A stretch of DNA of 64,000 bases from Rhynchospora pubera (taxonomy: Eukaryota > Streptophyta > Magnoliopsida > Poales > Cyperaceae): assembly GCA_028095005.1 (NCBI GenBank), contig CM051459.1:270835229-270899228 (forward strand), given 5' to 3'. Every line of letters begins with the position of its first letter. Position 1 is the stretch's first letter. The translations under genes and the position numbers were made by a program. The notes under the pieces are model-generated. The model did no database searches. It was not told where the DNA came from and saw only the letters and a list, made by a program, of their open reading frames with translations. Shown here piece after piece: positions 1 to 12,628 of this stretch.

Positions 1-1490
1 AAGACGAGGACATCTCACATCCACCATATCAATGTCATCAATAATGATAATACCGCCAAGGCTCATCGAAGAAGAAGGAATCTGGTTCAACCATACCGAA
101 GCAACCAAGTTCAATCATGCGAGCATCCATGCCAAACATAACAACTAAGGCTCGAGATTCAACAAGTGCAAAAGGTGCAATCACAAGCATATCCATACCA
201 CACCAATAAGTATCCAAATCCATAAAGATCAAAAGGAGAAAGAAGGAAAAAACAAACCTGCTAAGCTATAGTAGCTCCATGAACCGCAGCCTGATCTTGT
301 GCCACGATGCTCCTCTCAAAGGATTCTGCCAAATCAGAAAATACAAAACTTTATAATCCCACCGGCAACTAAGAGATACAAGGCCCCAAAATGAAGGCAA
401 GTGTAGCTCAAACCAACCAAACCCAAGTTCAAGCGAAGACTTGACGAACCTCCAATGCAAGAGTTCAACAGTCTGAAAGGGGTCAAGAAGGGGCCACCAG
501 AGTACGCTGTTCTGTCCAGGATCCTCACAACCCACTCTGGTGGGGGGCATTTGTTTGACCTAAAATTTCGCGATTGGAGACACGGACCGATTCACAAGGA
601 GTTTGAGAAAATCAAGAAAAATATCAAATAGACCCCAAAAATCATGGAAAAATACCCAAAAATTCAGAAGATGATGAGAAAAATTATGGTGCTTTGAGAA
701 TGATCAAAGGAGCTGTAGAATCTCCATTTTATGCAAAGAAGCCCATAGTTTGGAGAAATTAAATAAAATAGTAGGAGGGGTCTTTTCACAAAATTCTTAG
801 TTCCATCAGATTCTACCATTTTTATGAATCCGTGTACAAACTTTCATGAAGAAATTCAATAGGAAAGGGGTTCGAACAATTTATTTAGTTTCAACAACAA
901 ATGAGAAATTGTTTTAAATGAAGAAATGGAGACAACCAGTGGCCATAAAATGGAGAAGAGGAGGACCGCGAAATCAAATTTCCCTCCTATGCATAACAGG
1001 CCGGAAACACCTGTTCCACGAACACCATGAAGAATAAATTGAATTTCTTCAGTTGGTCTATTGTGAACCAAGTCTACACAAAACAAGAAGAGGGAGGCGC
1101 TCTCCTGTGCCTCATTGAATCTGACGAATGGGTCCCACGGTGAAGCAGCCCATTTGTGAGAAGAAAAAGGAATGGGCGCGGAGTTGGAAGACAGAGAAGG
1201 AGTAGAAGTTGCGGGGTCCGTTGGAGTCCTCTTGGTTCACCATACGCCATGAACAACCGAATGCATACAGAACAACTCGTCTCCTCCAATTGAAAAGAGA
1301 GAGAAACGAAGGAGAAGGGAGCAGCTACGTAACTGCCCGGGTCAATGCCCCGCCTCAGCTCCTGCTGACCTTCTCGAAGCCTCAAGCGTAACACAACTAC
1401 AACCCTTGGATGGGAGGTCGATCCGTGTGCTCTTTAATCAATGGCTAGGATCAAGAGAAGGCAATCCCTTCCCAGAGAAGCTACCCGGCC
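1..1490. other. Unclassified repeat-like DNA, no supported gene
   Basis: Open frames here are short, overlap each other on both strands and show no family I recognise. The composition is more GC-rich than the following kilobases. The stretch leads into a TATA-like motif near 1500, so it could be the upstream part of a retrotransposon LTR or leader. I found no matching second LTR, primer-binding site or target duplication inside the window, and the left part may be cut off by the window edge. Confidence 0.3.
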
Positions 1491-1498
1491 TCCATGAC

Positions 1499-1760
1499 CT
1501 ATAAATACCCCTTACCTCCAAGCAATCGGGGTCTTTTTTTTCCTCCACTCCAATTCCTCTCCACGTCAAGAGGACACACACACACACGCGTTAGGCTAGA
1601 CACATTCCCCATTTCCCAAGTTTAGGTAGAACAATTGTAATAGACATTTCTACAAACAGTTAGGAAGCATAGCTATAGAAGGAAAATTAGGCGATTTCAG
1701 TTCAAGTCTTGGATCGTGACTGAAGTAGAGGTAAGAAGAAAGGTAGCTACTAAGTTTGCA
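1499..1760 (+). promoter_or_regulatory. TATA-box promoter-like region, possible LTR R/U5
   Basis: A TATAAATA motif at about 1501 is followed by pyrimidine-rich DNA, a short CA microsatellite near 1577, and a possible splice donor (GAGGTAAGAAG near 1730). This layout fits a plant core promoter with a 5' leader, as in many LTR retrotransposons, but no coding frame follows within several hundred bases. It could equally be the promoter of a noncoding transcript. The call is inference from layout only. Confidence 0.3.
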
Positions 1761-4440
1761 GATCCAATTTGGAGTTTGATCAATGAATTTGTAATCTTTT
1801 GAACATTGAATTAATTTCGTTTCTTGTCATTCTTGATCTGATAACTTTCAATTTGATTTCGTTTCTTGATTGTTTGTTAGCTAGAATTGATCGCCTTCCT
1901 AGCTTTAATGTCTAAATCTGAGAGTTTAAGCTATAGTTTCTATAGTCTTAGACAATCAGCTAATAGGATCGACGATTTGACTAAGTTTCATGATAATTTC
2001 GGGTTTGGTTCTTCCTTAGGTCGTATATGAATGTTTATCTCGTGTTCTTGAAGCTTAAGCCATGGTTTCCATGGTTTTAGGCAACCAAATCAAGATGAGT
2101 CCAGTAGGTTTGTAAAATCAAGTGTTTCTTCTAAAAATGCAGATATTGTTTCTTCTTCTTTCTCTCTTCTGTTCTCTGGATCCGTCACCTCTCTTCATTA
2201 CGGTTTACAATGAGGTTTCCTCAGAAGTAGACTGAAGAGAGGAGCTTATCTTGATGCTATGCTCAGGATTAGGCATTTCAAGACTTAAGTTGAGGTCTCC
2301 TCTTCTTTAGGCCTAGGTTCTGAAATTTGAGTTGTAAAAGACTCAAATGGAGGATCCTGTTGTATAATTGCTAATATCTAAATGTTATGCTGCCAAAATT
2401 TCATTAGAAGATCCCTGGGTTTAAGTTAGGTTGTAAATTCTAGAGTCGTTGGACAATAGCTGAAAGTGTTAGGGTCTAAGTGCATAATTATGTCTTCAGG
2501 AAGTGTTCTTGATCTATTTTAGTTCCTTTCCAAATCGGTCTCTTCAGTACTAGGTAACAGTTTTGATGAAGTTCCTTTTGAAATGTGTATTCCTGTTAAA
2601 CTTGCTCGATAATTGTTGACAGTTTTTTTTATTTTGGCCATGTTTGTATGGGCTTAATTTCTTGCATTTAGGTAAAGCATGAAAGGTCAAACACTGATAG
2701 TAATCGATTCTCGATATGTAAATGATAGTTATTATGAGGACCATTTTATAAAAATAATAAAGCATTGTATTTTCTTCTGGTTCATTCTAATAAACTTCAT
2801 TCCTGGGTAATTTGCAAACTAAAATTGCATTTCTCTTGTATGCCTGATAATAAAAGATGAAGATTAAGGGGCTGATTAGTAAACCTTGAAAGTTTATTGT
2901 CAGTTGTTAAATGTATGTCATAGTAAACTTTATTTAAAGGCCAAAGAACTGTCAAGCATCGCCTCCTCTGCTTAATCATTACTTTCCTGCTTGTTTCTTG
3001 TTTACTGCTACTTCTTAACTGTTGGGTATTGGTATGGTTAAATTTCCATTCTTTCTTTACTTCGTTAACACTATTATATGTCTCTTCACAAGGATGGTTA
3101 CATTTGTTTGTTATTACAACAATGTTGCCTGATTTTAATATGAGAGTTAACATCTTAAATTGTTGCTTGTCAATGTACGGATAGCATAGATGTGCTTGAG
3201 AATATATCAAATAGACATATGTGAAATAATGGTTGACAGTATAGCATAATTGACATGAGGTCTGGTATAAACATTCACGTTAAGTACCTGTTGTATCAAA
3301 TTGAGTTGTATGTAGAGTGGTGTTCCTTGAACCAGACTACGTGGGGATTAACTATTAATACACATATGAATGTGATAATGAAGATTAGAAAGCAACCACT
3401 TCATCAATGCCTCTCATTACCAAATAAACTCACTGTCGAGTCAGTACTTGGCTCCATCACTAAATTAGACACATACAACGAAAATTGAGTATACCCTCGT
3501 GTTCCCCTCTACGTCGTGATTCCAATGAAGTTCGTCTCATTGACAATGGTGACGGAAGATCGCCGGAAACTCAAAAATGAAATTGTCAGGGACTAAAATG
3601 AAAATTGCTGGTTACTAATTGCTGGAGGCGACGCTGTGGAAATGGAAGTCCTCACGATTTTCCTCTCAACCTCACAACTCCTCCGATCTTCGTCGTGTTA
3701 GTTTTGGTAGTCGGAAACGCAATCGGATCTAAACCCGCTTCGTCGGATCCGTTAGTCAGAAAGTGGATCCGTCTTCTTCGTTTGAGACTTTGAGTTTCAG
3801 CGCGAGAGATGCTCCGATCCTATGTGACTAATGAGTCATTAATTTTGTCAGCAACCCGCTCCACGAATCCCATTTAAGAGATCAGCGCCCCTGCATACAT
3901 CATCGTGACGTCAGCAAACCCAGTCAGCGCCCAGTCAACATCGTCTGCTGACTTAGACCAATCAGAAAACGCCACGAGAGCAGAAAAACTTAGAAAATTC
4001 GTTAAAAATAGTAGGAACCTCAGAAAAATATAAATAAAATATCCATAAAATTTTAAAAATTAAAATAAACCAAATTCACTGATACTTTGATATGGAATTA
4101 CGTCAAAGTAACGGCCTTTTGTATTTTTGAAGTATTTTCGCTTTAAAAAAAAATGAATTTTAGAAAATTAGTAAACTCATTTATAAAGTGTTAAGGTATT
4201 CTCAAAATAAGGATTTCAAATATGCTATCTTCAAGAGCTAAATATAATCAATTATGGATATTTTCAAAGGTCTAAATAACTTCAAAAATGCTATCTTCCA
4301 TGTTAAGTACTTTCTAAAAGTAAAAGGTTTAAAAATGCCGAAGTGAACAAAATCACCAATATCCCAAGTGAAACTTCAAGAAATTAAAAGTCCAAACACG
4401 AAACCTAAAGTCAAAGCCGAAACCTCTCCGTTTGAGGAAA
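1761..4440. other. Intergenic DNA without recognisable genes
   Basis: AT-rich sequence with only short frames of low-complexity translation. Near 1917-1960 and 2050-2090 there are two loosely similar segments built around AAGCTATAGTTT / AAGCCATGGTTT, suggesting old internal duplication. I see no protein domain, RNA gene or clear transposon boundary. Confidence 0.4.
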
Positions 4441-5519
4441 AGTCCCTCGCTAAGGTTGAAATCAACCTTAGATGACTTAGAAATTGAATTCTTACGGGCC
4501 CCCTCGTCCAAAGAATTCCATTTTGTGTACTAAGTCCTCCTTAATAGCACTCCACAAGTCTCTTTTCTTAGCCCATTACGTCGATACCCTTTACGTCCCT
4601 CAATCAGAGGTTCTCGTAGGCAACTACGGGGTAATTAACAATAGGGGCTTGCGTCTATTGGAAAGAAAGGACCCGCTAAATCAAGAAACTTCTTTAAGTA
4701 GCGACTCTTTATAGGATTCTCTTGTGTTGAGAGATATTCGCTAAAGAGATCGAAACCTTAAGGGAGGTGAATCTAAGGCTATGTTCCCATTGTTCTTCAA
4801 GAAATTCCTTCGAGGGGAATAATGACGAAAAAGCCGCAACAAATCCAAGATAGGAATGTGTCATTCTTGCAGATTATACGTTTCTTGATCTAGAGTTGAT
4901 CGCTTAGTTGCGCGCATACGATATCCAACTCCATAAAGGGGCCCAAATAGATATCGTCACTCACTAAGTGAATTAATGAGGGACATACGGTTTTCTTGAT
5001 GATTAGTTTTTCCCCGCACAATTCAAGAGAACATAAATAAAGTCCGTATAGCAGCCCTTATCGGGAATCAGCGGTAGACAATATTTATTGAACATATCCT
5101 CATGTGGAAAAGATAAACATCTCAAACTTAGAACCAAAATCATAACGAAATAAACAATGACACATAACACAATCCATATGTTTATTTCGTTGGGTCAAGT
5201 CCTGTACTATGTTCCATAACATATACATATGCAATTAAGTTGGTAACTCTTTACCTATGATTTGTAGAACTTAATCATCACTTAACTTGCATACTAATCT
5301 TATATGATAATTAATGTTCCTTGTTAATTATCAAGATTATGGACCATTTAGATTTATTATTGTCATTCTAAAGAATGATCCATAGAGATCCACAATTCAG
5401 ATCCTCAACCTGAATGATTTGTCAATAATAAACCTAGGAACAGATGATAAAATATCATCCAAAACATAAACTAATAAATAAGTCATTAAATTATTGACTT
5501 CTAGGACATAACTCCAACA
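4440..5519 (-). mobile_element. Possible solo LTR or decayed retrotransposon end
   Basis: Read on the minus strand, the right edge at 5519 begins TGTTGGAGTTATGTCCTAG, a TG-starting sequence of the kind that opens plant copia LTRs. The following 500 bases are noncoding and AT-rich. I could not find the opposite CA end, a primer-binding site or a target duplication with confidence. The directly repeated TATATATGAGC at 5519-5540 lies just outside. Treat the left boundary as arbitrary. Confidence 0.3.
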
Positions 5520-5957
5520 TATATATGAGCTATATATGAGCAAGACTAAAAGTCCAATACATTGGACGAAGGGAGTCCGTCTAGTGTAATCATTCTTAAA
5601 TTGTGAGTCTCAATTCTCAAATGATCAATTGAAATCATTCAATGTGATCTACATATTGAAATCTACTATGAAATAAAAATTTAATTTTCTCTGAATTTCT
5701 TTTAACTATTTTTCGGATGTTTAGAAAATCATTATTTAAAAAAGTGCATAATTTTTTAGATCAATGATTTTTCAAAAATCTGAAAATATAGTAAAAAAAT
5801 TATATCATAAATATATTTGTTATTAAATAATAAAAATTAGAGGGTACTCCTATTTGTTTTTTGAAATTTGGCACTCCCCATTTGTTGTTATCGCCTTATC
5901 GGATCCACCCTCTGACCCTCATAACAGTAGTTGGGCTCAATTAGATCATAGACAGGA

Positions 5958-7534
5958 CCGAAAAAATTAATACTAACCTTACTGTTCATATTAATTTTGA
6001 TAATAACAGAAAAAATTGAAATTTTAATACTAACGTTGCTGGATCGTCATCCCAGTTGAGGAAAGCCCAATACCCTTGGATCGTCATCCCAGTTGACGAT
6101 CCAAGCTTGGATCGTCATCCGAAATAACGATCCAACAAAAAAAACCAAATATTTTAAGTTTGTGAAATTTTTTTTTAATGCAAATTTTGCATTTTAGCCC
6201 CCAAAGTTTTTATTATTACAAAATATATAATTTATGATTAAAAATTAAACATAATTAAACATCTATTATAAAAATATATGTATATAATTAAATTATGCAT
6301 GTTAAATACATAATATTTTATATGTTTGTAATATTTATTTATACATATATATATATATAATGTAACATTTATTTTATATATTAAATACATATTATTGTAT
6401 ATAATTAAAATATATGATGCATATTATTATGTATATATATTTCTATGAATATTTATTTATACATTAAAAAAATTATATATTAATATCTACATTTAATGTA
6501 TAACAATTTTTTTTTATTGGACTACTATGTAAAAATAATAATTTTAGAGTCATCGGCGAATAAATTCAACAAAAAATATATTCAATTCTTTCGCTGATGA
6601 CCCTAAAATTATTATTTTTACAATATAGTCCAATAAAATTTTTTGTTGTATATTTTATATGTATTTTTAATGTATAAGTATATTAAAAAAATATAAAATA
6701 TAAAAATATATGTATATAAAATATACAACAAATATGTACTTAAAATATATGTATATAATAAAAATTTTTTTGTTGTATATTATTTTGGTGACGATGACCA
6801 TATATTTCTATGTATAAGTATATTAAAAAAATATATGTATATAAAATATATTAAAAAATCATACATTAAAAAATATGTACTTAAAATATGTGATTTTTTT
6901 AACATGCATAATAGTCCAATAAAAAAAATTGTTATATATTAAATGTAGATATTAACATATAAATTTTTTAAATGTATAAATAAATATACATGGTAATATA
7001 TATACATAATAATACGCATCATATATTTTAATTATATACAATAATATGTATTTAATATATAAAATAAATTTTACATTATATATATATGTATAAATAAATA
7101 TTACAAACATATAAAATATTATAAAAATTAAACATAATTAAACATAATTATATACTTATATTTTTATAATAGATGTTTTAATTATGTTTAATTTTTAATC
7201 ATAAATTATATATTTTGTAATAATAAAAACTTTGGGGGCTAAAATGCAAAATTTGCATTAAAAAAAAGTTTCTGAAATTTTTTGTTTGGATCGTCATTTC
7301 GGATGACGATCCAAACAAAAAAATTTCAGAAACTTAAAATATTTGGTTTTTTTGTTGGATAGTTATTTCGGATGACGATCCAAGCTTGGATCGTCAACTG
7401 GGATGACGATCCAAGGGTATTGGGCTTTCCTCAACTGGGATGACGATCCAGCAACGTTAGTATTAAAATTTCGATTTTTTTTCTGTTATTATCAAAATTA
7501 ATATGAACAGTAAGGTTAGTATTAATTTTTTCGG
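5958..7534. mobile_element. Mutator-like long-TIR foldback element, copy A
   Basis: This 1577-bp element is almost entirely one palindrome. The left arm (5958 to about 6520) is the reverse complement of the right arm (about 6905 to 7534). It starts CCGAAAAAATTA and ends with the complement. A perfect 9-bp direct repeat, TAGACAGGA, flanks it at 5949-5957 and 7535-7543. Each end carries repeated GGATCGTCATCC motifs in alternating orientation (about 6040-6135 and 7285-7455). There is no transposase frame. The 9-bp duplication and long inverted repeats match nonautonomous Mutator-like elements. Copy B at 19709 belongs to the same family. Confidence 0.85.
6514..6637. repeat. Nested hairpin in the loop of copy A
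   Basis: Inside the loop is a second, shorter palindrome whose ends read TTATTGGACTA / TAGTCCAATAA and whose inner parts read GTCATCGGCGAATAAATTC and its partial complement. The same unit occurs twice in the loop of copy B. In the right half of copy A only a remnant (AATAGTCCAATAA near 6908) remains. Confidence 0.7.
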
Positions 7535-7543
7535 TAGACAGGA

Positions 7544-8751
7544 CCTTTTTTTGGGCCGTAAAATCGTGTCCCGGGTTAATTCGGAAAATATCTATATCAA
7601 TTCAAAACCAACAAACATGCATGCCAAAGTTTGTGAGTGCTTGATCAGATTATAAAACGGGGTATGCAATTATGATTCAAAATTTTGATTAGATCTCAAG
7701 TTATAGGAAGTTTGGTCTAGGTTAGCAGTACTTGATGGCTTATGGGCTATGGTGCATTCACAAAAAAAAAAAAAAAGGTTACTAGCAACAAAGGTTCTGA
7801 TCAGATCCTTGAGGATTGAACAAATTAATTTTCGAGGTTTTTGACAGGTCAAACAAACTTTCGGGGGTGGAAATTTTGAATACTCTCTTAGGCACCTCGG
7901 ATGATTTATTTTTTAAAACTCACAGATGTTTTGAATACTCTCTTATGGGCTTGTGCTTTCAGAAGAATGTTTGCAACAATTTAAATATTTTCGGGCGCAT
8001 TCAATTTAATTATGGCAAATTTTTAGAGCTTCTATATCCTAATTGGGCTTAATGGTTACAGATGGGAATAAAATTTTGTTGTGGAATTTTTAGTTGGCAT
8101 CAAACGCAATTAAGCACCCGTCCACAATAAATACAAAGTAATTTCAAGACCGTAAATATTTAATGAAAAGTTCTTATTAGCGATGGAAGTTAAGCTAGAG
8201 AATGAAGAGAAAATGGTAAAATTTTATTTTATTTTTTTAAAAGAAATTGTAAGCTTAGTTTAAATAATTGAAATATTTTATGGCGAAAATTTAAGAATAA
8301 TGGACTTGTGATAGGCAAATATTAACAAAACTGAAATTTGGATTAATAGAATATTTACCTAAAGAGGAATTTATGTACATAATCCTTTAGCAGTGTGGTC
8401 TGAATAATACGGACTGTATCGAAGTCCACTGAAAGTCTGAAACGTCAAAAATCTCTGTTTTATTTTTATTTTTTCCCTTTTAATTTCAAATTCATTTTGA
8501 AGTTGCAATTTTTCCTAACAAAAAAAAATTCCATTGTCGCCTCAAAGGCCCAAAGGTTATGTTTTTACTTTTTACTGCTCCACAATATTCTTATACCAAC
8601 TAAAATTTTAGTGGCTTTAAAAAGATAAAAGGAAAAATTGAAATATCACTCAGAAGTCTTGATTCTGAACTTCTGATTTTTATTTATTTTTTTTTATGTA
8701 CAACTTCCGATTAATTCAATATAGCTTCAGTAATGGTACCATTATATAGCT
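7544..8751. other. Intergenic DNA, no gene seen
   Basis: AT-rich sequence between two palindromic elements. Short frames near 7670-8052 have no recognisable domain and contain homopolymer runs. I see no RNA gene or repeat boundary. Confidence 0.4.
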
Positions 8752-8760
8752 GTCCCATGC

Positions 8761-9194
8761 CGGATTGGCATCCTCTACAGCCGGTCTCTACAGCCATCCT
8801 CTACAGCCAGCAATTTTTTTTTAATTTTTTAAAATTTTAAAATTCAAATGTTGAATCCAAACCGTTGATCTTGTTCAATTTTACGAGCGATGCGTTTTGA
8901 TATAAGTTTTATAAAATTTGGAGTTGATTTGATACTAGATCAAGTGGTCAACAAATGAACGAATATGGTTAACTATCACTGATTAATTCTAATACGTTCA
9001 TAATTTGGTCACTTAATCTAGTATCAAATCAACTCCAAATTTTATAAAACTTATATGAAAACGCATCGCTCGTAAAATTGAACAAGATCAACGGTTTGGA
9101 TTCAACATTTGAATTTTAAAATTTTTAAAAATTAAAAAAAAATGGCTGGCTGTAGAGGATGGCTGTAGAGACTGGCTGTAGAGGATGCCAGTCC
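8761..9194. mobile_element. Mutator-like palindromic MITE with 9-bp duplication
   Basis: This 434-bp palindrome has ends of CGGATTGGCATCC and, on the other strand, GGACTGGCATCC. The 9-bp direct repeat GTCCCATGC flanks it at 8752-8760 and 9195-9203. Each end holds two or three copies of the motif ATCCTCTACAGCC. The arms stay complementary through GTTTTATAAAATTTGGAGTT and its partner almost to the centre. No coding frame exists. It lies about 190 bp upstream of the DUF538 start codon. Confidence 0.85.
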
Positions 9195-9394
9195 GTCCCA
9201 TGCCATGCTAAGATCCAAAAACCATTCAGAAACCAGACCAACACGTTGCCCATACATCACATAATGCATGCTACAATTGTCGCTCCATTAATAATACCAG
9301 ATCGAACCGGACTCGTCCGGTTTAATTGAGACCTACACAGCTACACTACACATGCCTCCCTTCCCTCATCAGTGCGCACCAAGTGTTCGACAAA

Positions 9395-10332
9395 ATGCTC
9401 CCTTCCCTTTTCGCTTTCCTTCTCTTCCCTCTTCTTCTCCTCCCCTTCGCCACGTGCAACCACCAGTCCCAAGCTGCCGCGTCATCCCCTCCGCCTTCCA
9501 ACGGCACGACCGTGTACGATCTCCTCCCTCTGTACGGCCTCCCGCCAGGTCTTCTACCAGATACTGTCACCTCCTTCTCTTTCTCTGAGGAAGACGGGCA
9601 GTTTGTCGTGAACCTCTCGGGTCCCTGTTATGTGGAGTTTGAGTATCTTGTCTACTATAAACCACAGATAACCGGTGTCGTTCGCTACGGCATTGTTAGC
9701 CAGCTCAAGGGTATCCAGGTAAGATCTCTAAAATCTTCTTCATTTTTCTCCTGACAAACTTAAAACTGGTATATGTATCTAGCTCTAATTTCTCAGAGGC
9801 AATGATTTATGGGTCTAATATGTTCGGTCTCGGTGATCTATATTATGTATTTTTCATAGAACTTTGGAAATATAGAGATTATCTGATAAGGTACATTCTT
9901 AAAATATTGTTAGTTTACCAGTATCCTCTGCTGCACTTCATATTAAAATAAGTTTCATTGCTACATCATCATTTAAGAAACCCACGTCTTTAATTTTTTT
10001 TTCTAATTTCCCTTCTCTTTTTGGAAAAGAGGAATTTGTAATACTGGTTCCATTTACCTGATATTCATCAGGTTCGTCCAGATATATCAATGTTGAGGTT
10101 AACTACGAATTTATTGATTGTCTGATTAATTAAATAGGTTCGTCGGTTCCTGGTATGGTTCGATGTAGACGCCATAAAGGTCGACCTTCCTTCGTCGGAT
10201 TACATCTACTTTGATGTCGGATGGGTCACAAAAAAGCTCAGTGCCGATCAATTTATGACCATTCATTCGTGCCGGACCAATGGATTGATTGATGTCGTGA
10301 CTAATGCAACTACAAGCTGGTTTTCTGTCTAA
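9395..10332 (+). CDS. Secreted DUF538 family protein, two exons
   Basis: Exons are 9395-9718 and 10138-10332, joined in phase 0 by a GTAAGA donor and an AATAG acceptor, giving 172 residues. The ATG at 9395 starts a clear signal peptide (LFAFLLFPLLLLPFATC), so it is preferred over the upstream in-frame extension, which has no ATG. The mature part shows DUF538 hallmarks: YDLLPLYGLPPGLLPDTV, a hydrophobic beta-rich core with GPCYVEFEYLVYY, and, in exon 2, VWFDVDAI and DYIYFDVGW. DUF538 proteins are small plant proteins, many secreted or stress-responsive, whose biochemical role is not settled. The family is often proposed to relate to lipid binding or bactericidal-permeability folds. The family assignment is firm; the function is unknown. 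Confidence 0.88.
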
Positions 10333-10953
10333 TTTTCTAGTTTGAGTGTCATTGGTTATTTCCAATGTATTCTATCCATGTGTTTCTTTATGTTTGTATT
10401 TGAGGGTTGGGGATGATTTGAGATCTTTAAACTAGATGTTGATTAAAAATCTGTGTACATGTTTGTCGCATTTAAATTGGATATCATCCATGTTACCTAC
10501 TTTGCTATCTAGCATTTAATATCTTGGCCTACTAATTTATGTGTAGAGAAGAGTTCTTTATTATTTTTTTTTAGTACAAATTTTGCCTGTTGCATTGATT
10601 AATTACCAGAAGATATTAAACTTGTAGTTTAGAGCCACAAGCACACTAATATTTAACACAGAACAAAGGAGAAGGACATTAATCTAACAACATAGCCATC
10701 ATGGTAACCATTCAAACCAAGAATATATCAACAGAAAGGTAAAAATAGGAAATAATGTACAGAACAATTAATGCATTTTAATAATCAATAATCACTTACA
10801 AAACTCAACATTCTGTTCCTTCCCAAAATGATGGTAAACCAAATAAACCAATCAACGAATGTGCTAATTAAATTTCAATACACAAAATCTCCCATAAATC
10901 CCATAATTACAAATGATGGAAGCACTCACACCTGCCGTCGCATTCTCATTCCT
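10333..10953. other. Intergenic region between convergent small genes
   Basis: This stretch holds the 3' flanks of the DUF538 gene on the plus strand and the arabinogalactan-peptide gene on the minus strand. It is AT-rich, with no repeat boundary or open frame of note. Confidence 0.5.
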
Positions 10954-11130
10954 TCAAAATAGGTAACCGAAGGCAAGAGCAGCGACTGAAGCTGCAGCAG
11001 CGTACACCGGCACATTGGTTGATGCACCTGAGGTGGGGGAAGGTGCGGGTGCATCGCTTGCAACAGCGGAGGAGGCCATGATCACAACTGCCACAACGGC
11101 GAAGAGACTCTTCTTCAACATGGCCTCCAT
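10954..11130 (-). CDS. Arabinogalactan peptide precursor
   Basis: A 58-residue frame runs from ATG at 11130 to TGA at 10954. Residues 1-24 form a signal peptide (MLKKSLFAVVAVVIMASSAV). A very short mature segment with the alternating motif SDAPAPSPTSGA follows, whose prolines after Ala, Ser or Thr are typical hydroxylation and arabinogalactan-attachment sites. The C-terminus is a hydrophobic tail (VYAAAASVAALAFGYLF) typical of a GPI-anchor signal. This is the standard layout of plant AG-peptides, placed at the outer face of the plasma membrane. A TATAAAAT box lies about 100 bp upstream on the minus strand. The prediction rests on domain order; the length matches the family. Confidence 0.92.
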   Translation of the reverse strand: MEAMLKKSLFAVVAVVIMASSAVASDAPAPSPTSGASTNVPVYAAAASVAALAFGYLF

Positions 11131-11230
11131 TGTTCAAATTGAGCTTGGAATTTGCAAGTGTGGAGAATGTCAATAAGTGATTGATTGATTGATTGTCTGA
11201 TGGCGGTGAATGAATGAAGGGGTAGAGGGA

Positions 11231-11238
11231 ATTTTATA
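11231..11238 (-). promoter_or_regulatory. TATA box of the AG-peptide gene
   Basis: Minus-strand TATAAAAT lies about 100 bp upstream of the start codon at 11130. Between them is a short TGAT tandem repeat (about 11178-11195) that would fall in the 5' leader. Confidence 0.55.
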
Positions 11239-11239
11239 G

Positions 11240-12628
11240 TCAGAGGAAAAGGGCGTTGGGTATGAATGTATGGGTGTATCAGGCTGGCTTTCTTTTTGTT
11301 AGGAGTTGGCAGGGATGGAAACAGTTTTGGTTTGGTCGGCTAGGTTGTTGTTTGATAGGCTTGAGTTGGAAAAGTATGAGAATTTTGTGGGCTTTTCTGT
11401 GGTCATGAACTCATGAAATTTGAGCCATTCCTTGTCTTTCGTTCAATTTTTTTTTCTCTCTCTCAACACAGTAGATATTAGATACAAGATATTTGTAAAA
11501 CATGTTCATACAATATTCGGGTAGTAAATAAATAGGGCATGACCATGTATGGTGTTTATTACGATTGTTGATAGGCAGATATAATTAATATTTAAAATAA
11601 CACATATGTCATGCTTGATTAATTTAAGTAGTCATTTGTCCGTATGTATTATTAGTTTCTAAAAGTTCATGATGAATAATTTAATTTAATTATTAAGAAC
11701 GACGCTAGAACAAACTTTAGGCACACACATGGGGGATGAAACGTAAAAAAGGGGAAAACAAAACCAAACCTCTCGCTCTTGCAATATATGTCATAATATT
11801 CCAATTAGATCAAAAGCAACTTCATGGCAGCAACAAGTACCACACCAAATTGTGCAGCAAACAATCAGGGAATGTGAAAGACAGGTTGGAAGAGGTAATG
11901 AGGTTGTAGAATTGTTGACTAGATATTCCACCGGTCAATGCCATTATGCCGATTCCACCCGGCCAGTTAGACACCCAACTGCTCCTTTTAGCGCCTCAAT
12001 CAGTCATTTTTTTTATTTTATAATAATTGAAGAACCAGAAATAGAAAAGAATGAATTTTGAAGTTACAAGCTTATATAAAAAATTATGAACATTGTGTGC
12101 AAACTTGTTTGTTTGTTTGTTTTGTTTTTGTTTTTTTTGTTTTTTTTGTTAGTTCGCAGGTAACATCTGCAATCCACCACAAGAGAAACCGTATTTGATG
12201 ATTTAATCTAAAATAAAGAAAATCGTGCATGGCAAATAACAGCCAACTTCCTCATTTCAGCAATTTTTCATATGACTTTTGCTTTTCCACGTTGCTGAAT
12301 ACAAAAGAAAATGAGAAATAATAAATGCAATCGGCAATTTTGTCATCGCTTGTTATTACTTGAACAACATGAACACATAAAATAGACAAAGTAAACATAT
12401 AAATGATCAAAATGAACACATACAAATAAATAAGTTTTGTCATCACTTATTTAAATTTTTATATGCATATTCAACTTATTTTTATTGAACTTATTTGTTT
12501 GTATGTTTTCACTTTTATTATTTATATGTTCAACTTGTCTATTTTATGTATTCAATTTGTTCAAACGATTGCAAAATTTTAAATGACAATCATTATGTGG
12601 TGCATTTATCATATGACTTTGGCCATTA
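11240..12628. other. Intergenic DNA, no gene seen
   Basis: AT-rich upstream region of the AG-peptide gene and beyond. Short frames lack recognisable domains. A GTTT-rich microsatellite-like stretch lies around 12105-12150. Confidence 0.4.

Noticed and set aside
266..550. 94-codon minus-strand frame at the window start
   Set aside because: No protein family recognised; tryptophan- and leucine-rich chance translation of repeat-like DNA.
1074..1394. 106-codon minus-strand frame
   Set aside because: Translation is Leu/Arg/Ser low complexity without a domain, overlapping another frame on the opposite strand.
2797..3210. 137-codon minus-strand frame
   Set aside because: No recognisable domain, atypical composition, and no splice partners; it looks like a chance frame in AT-rich DNA.
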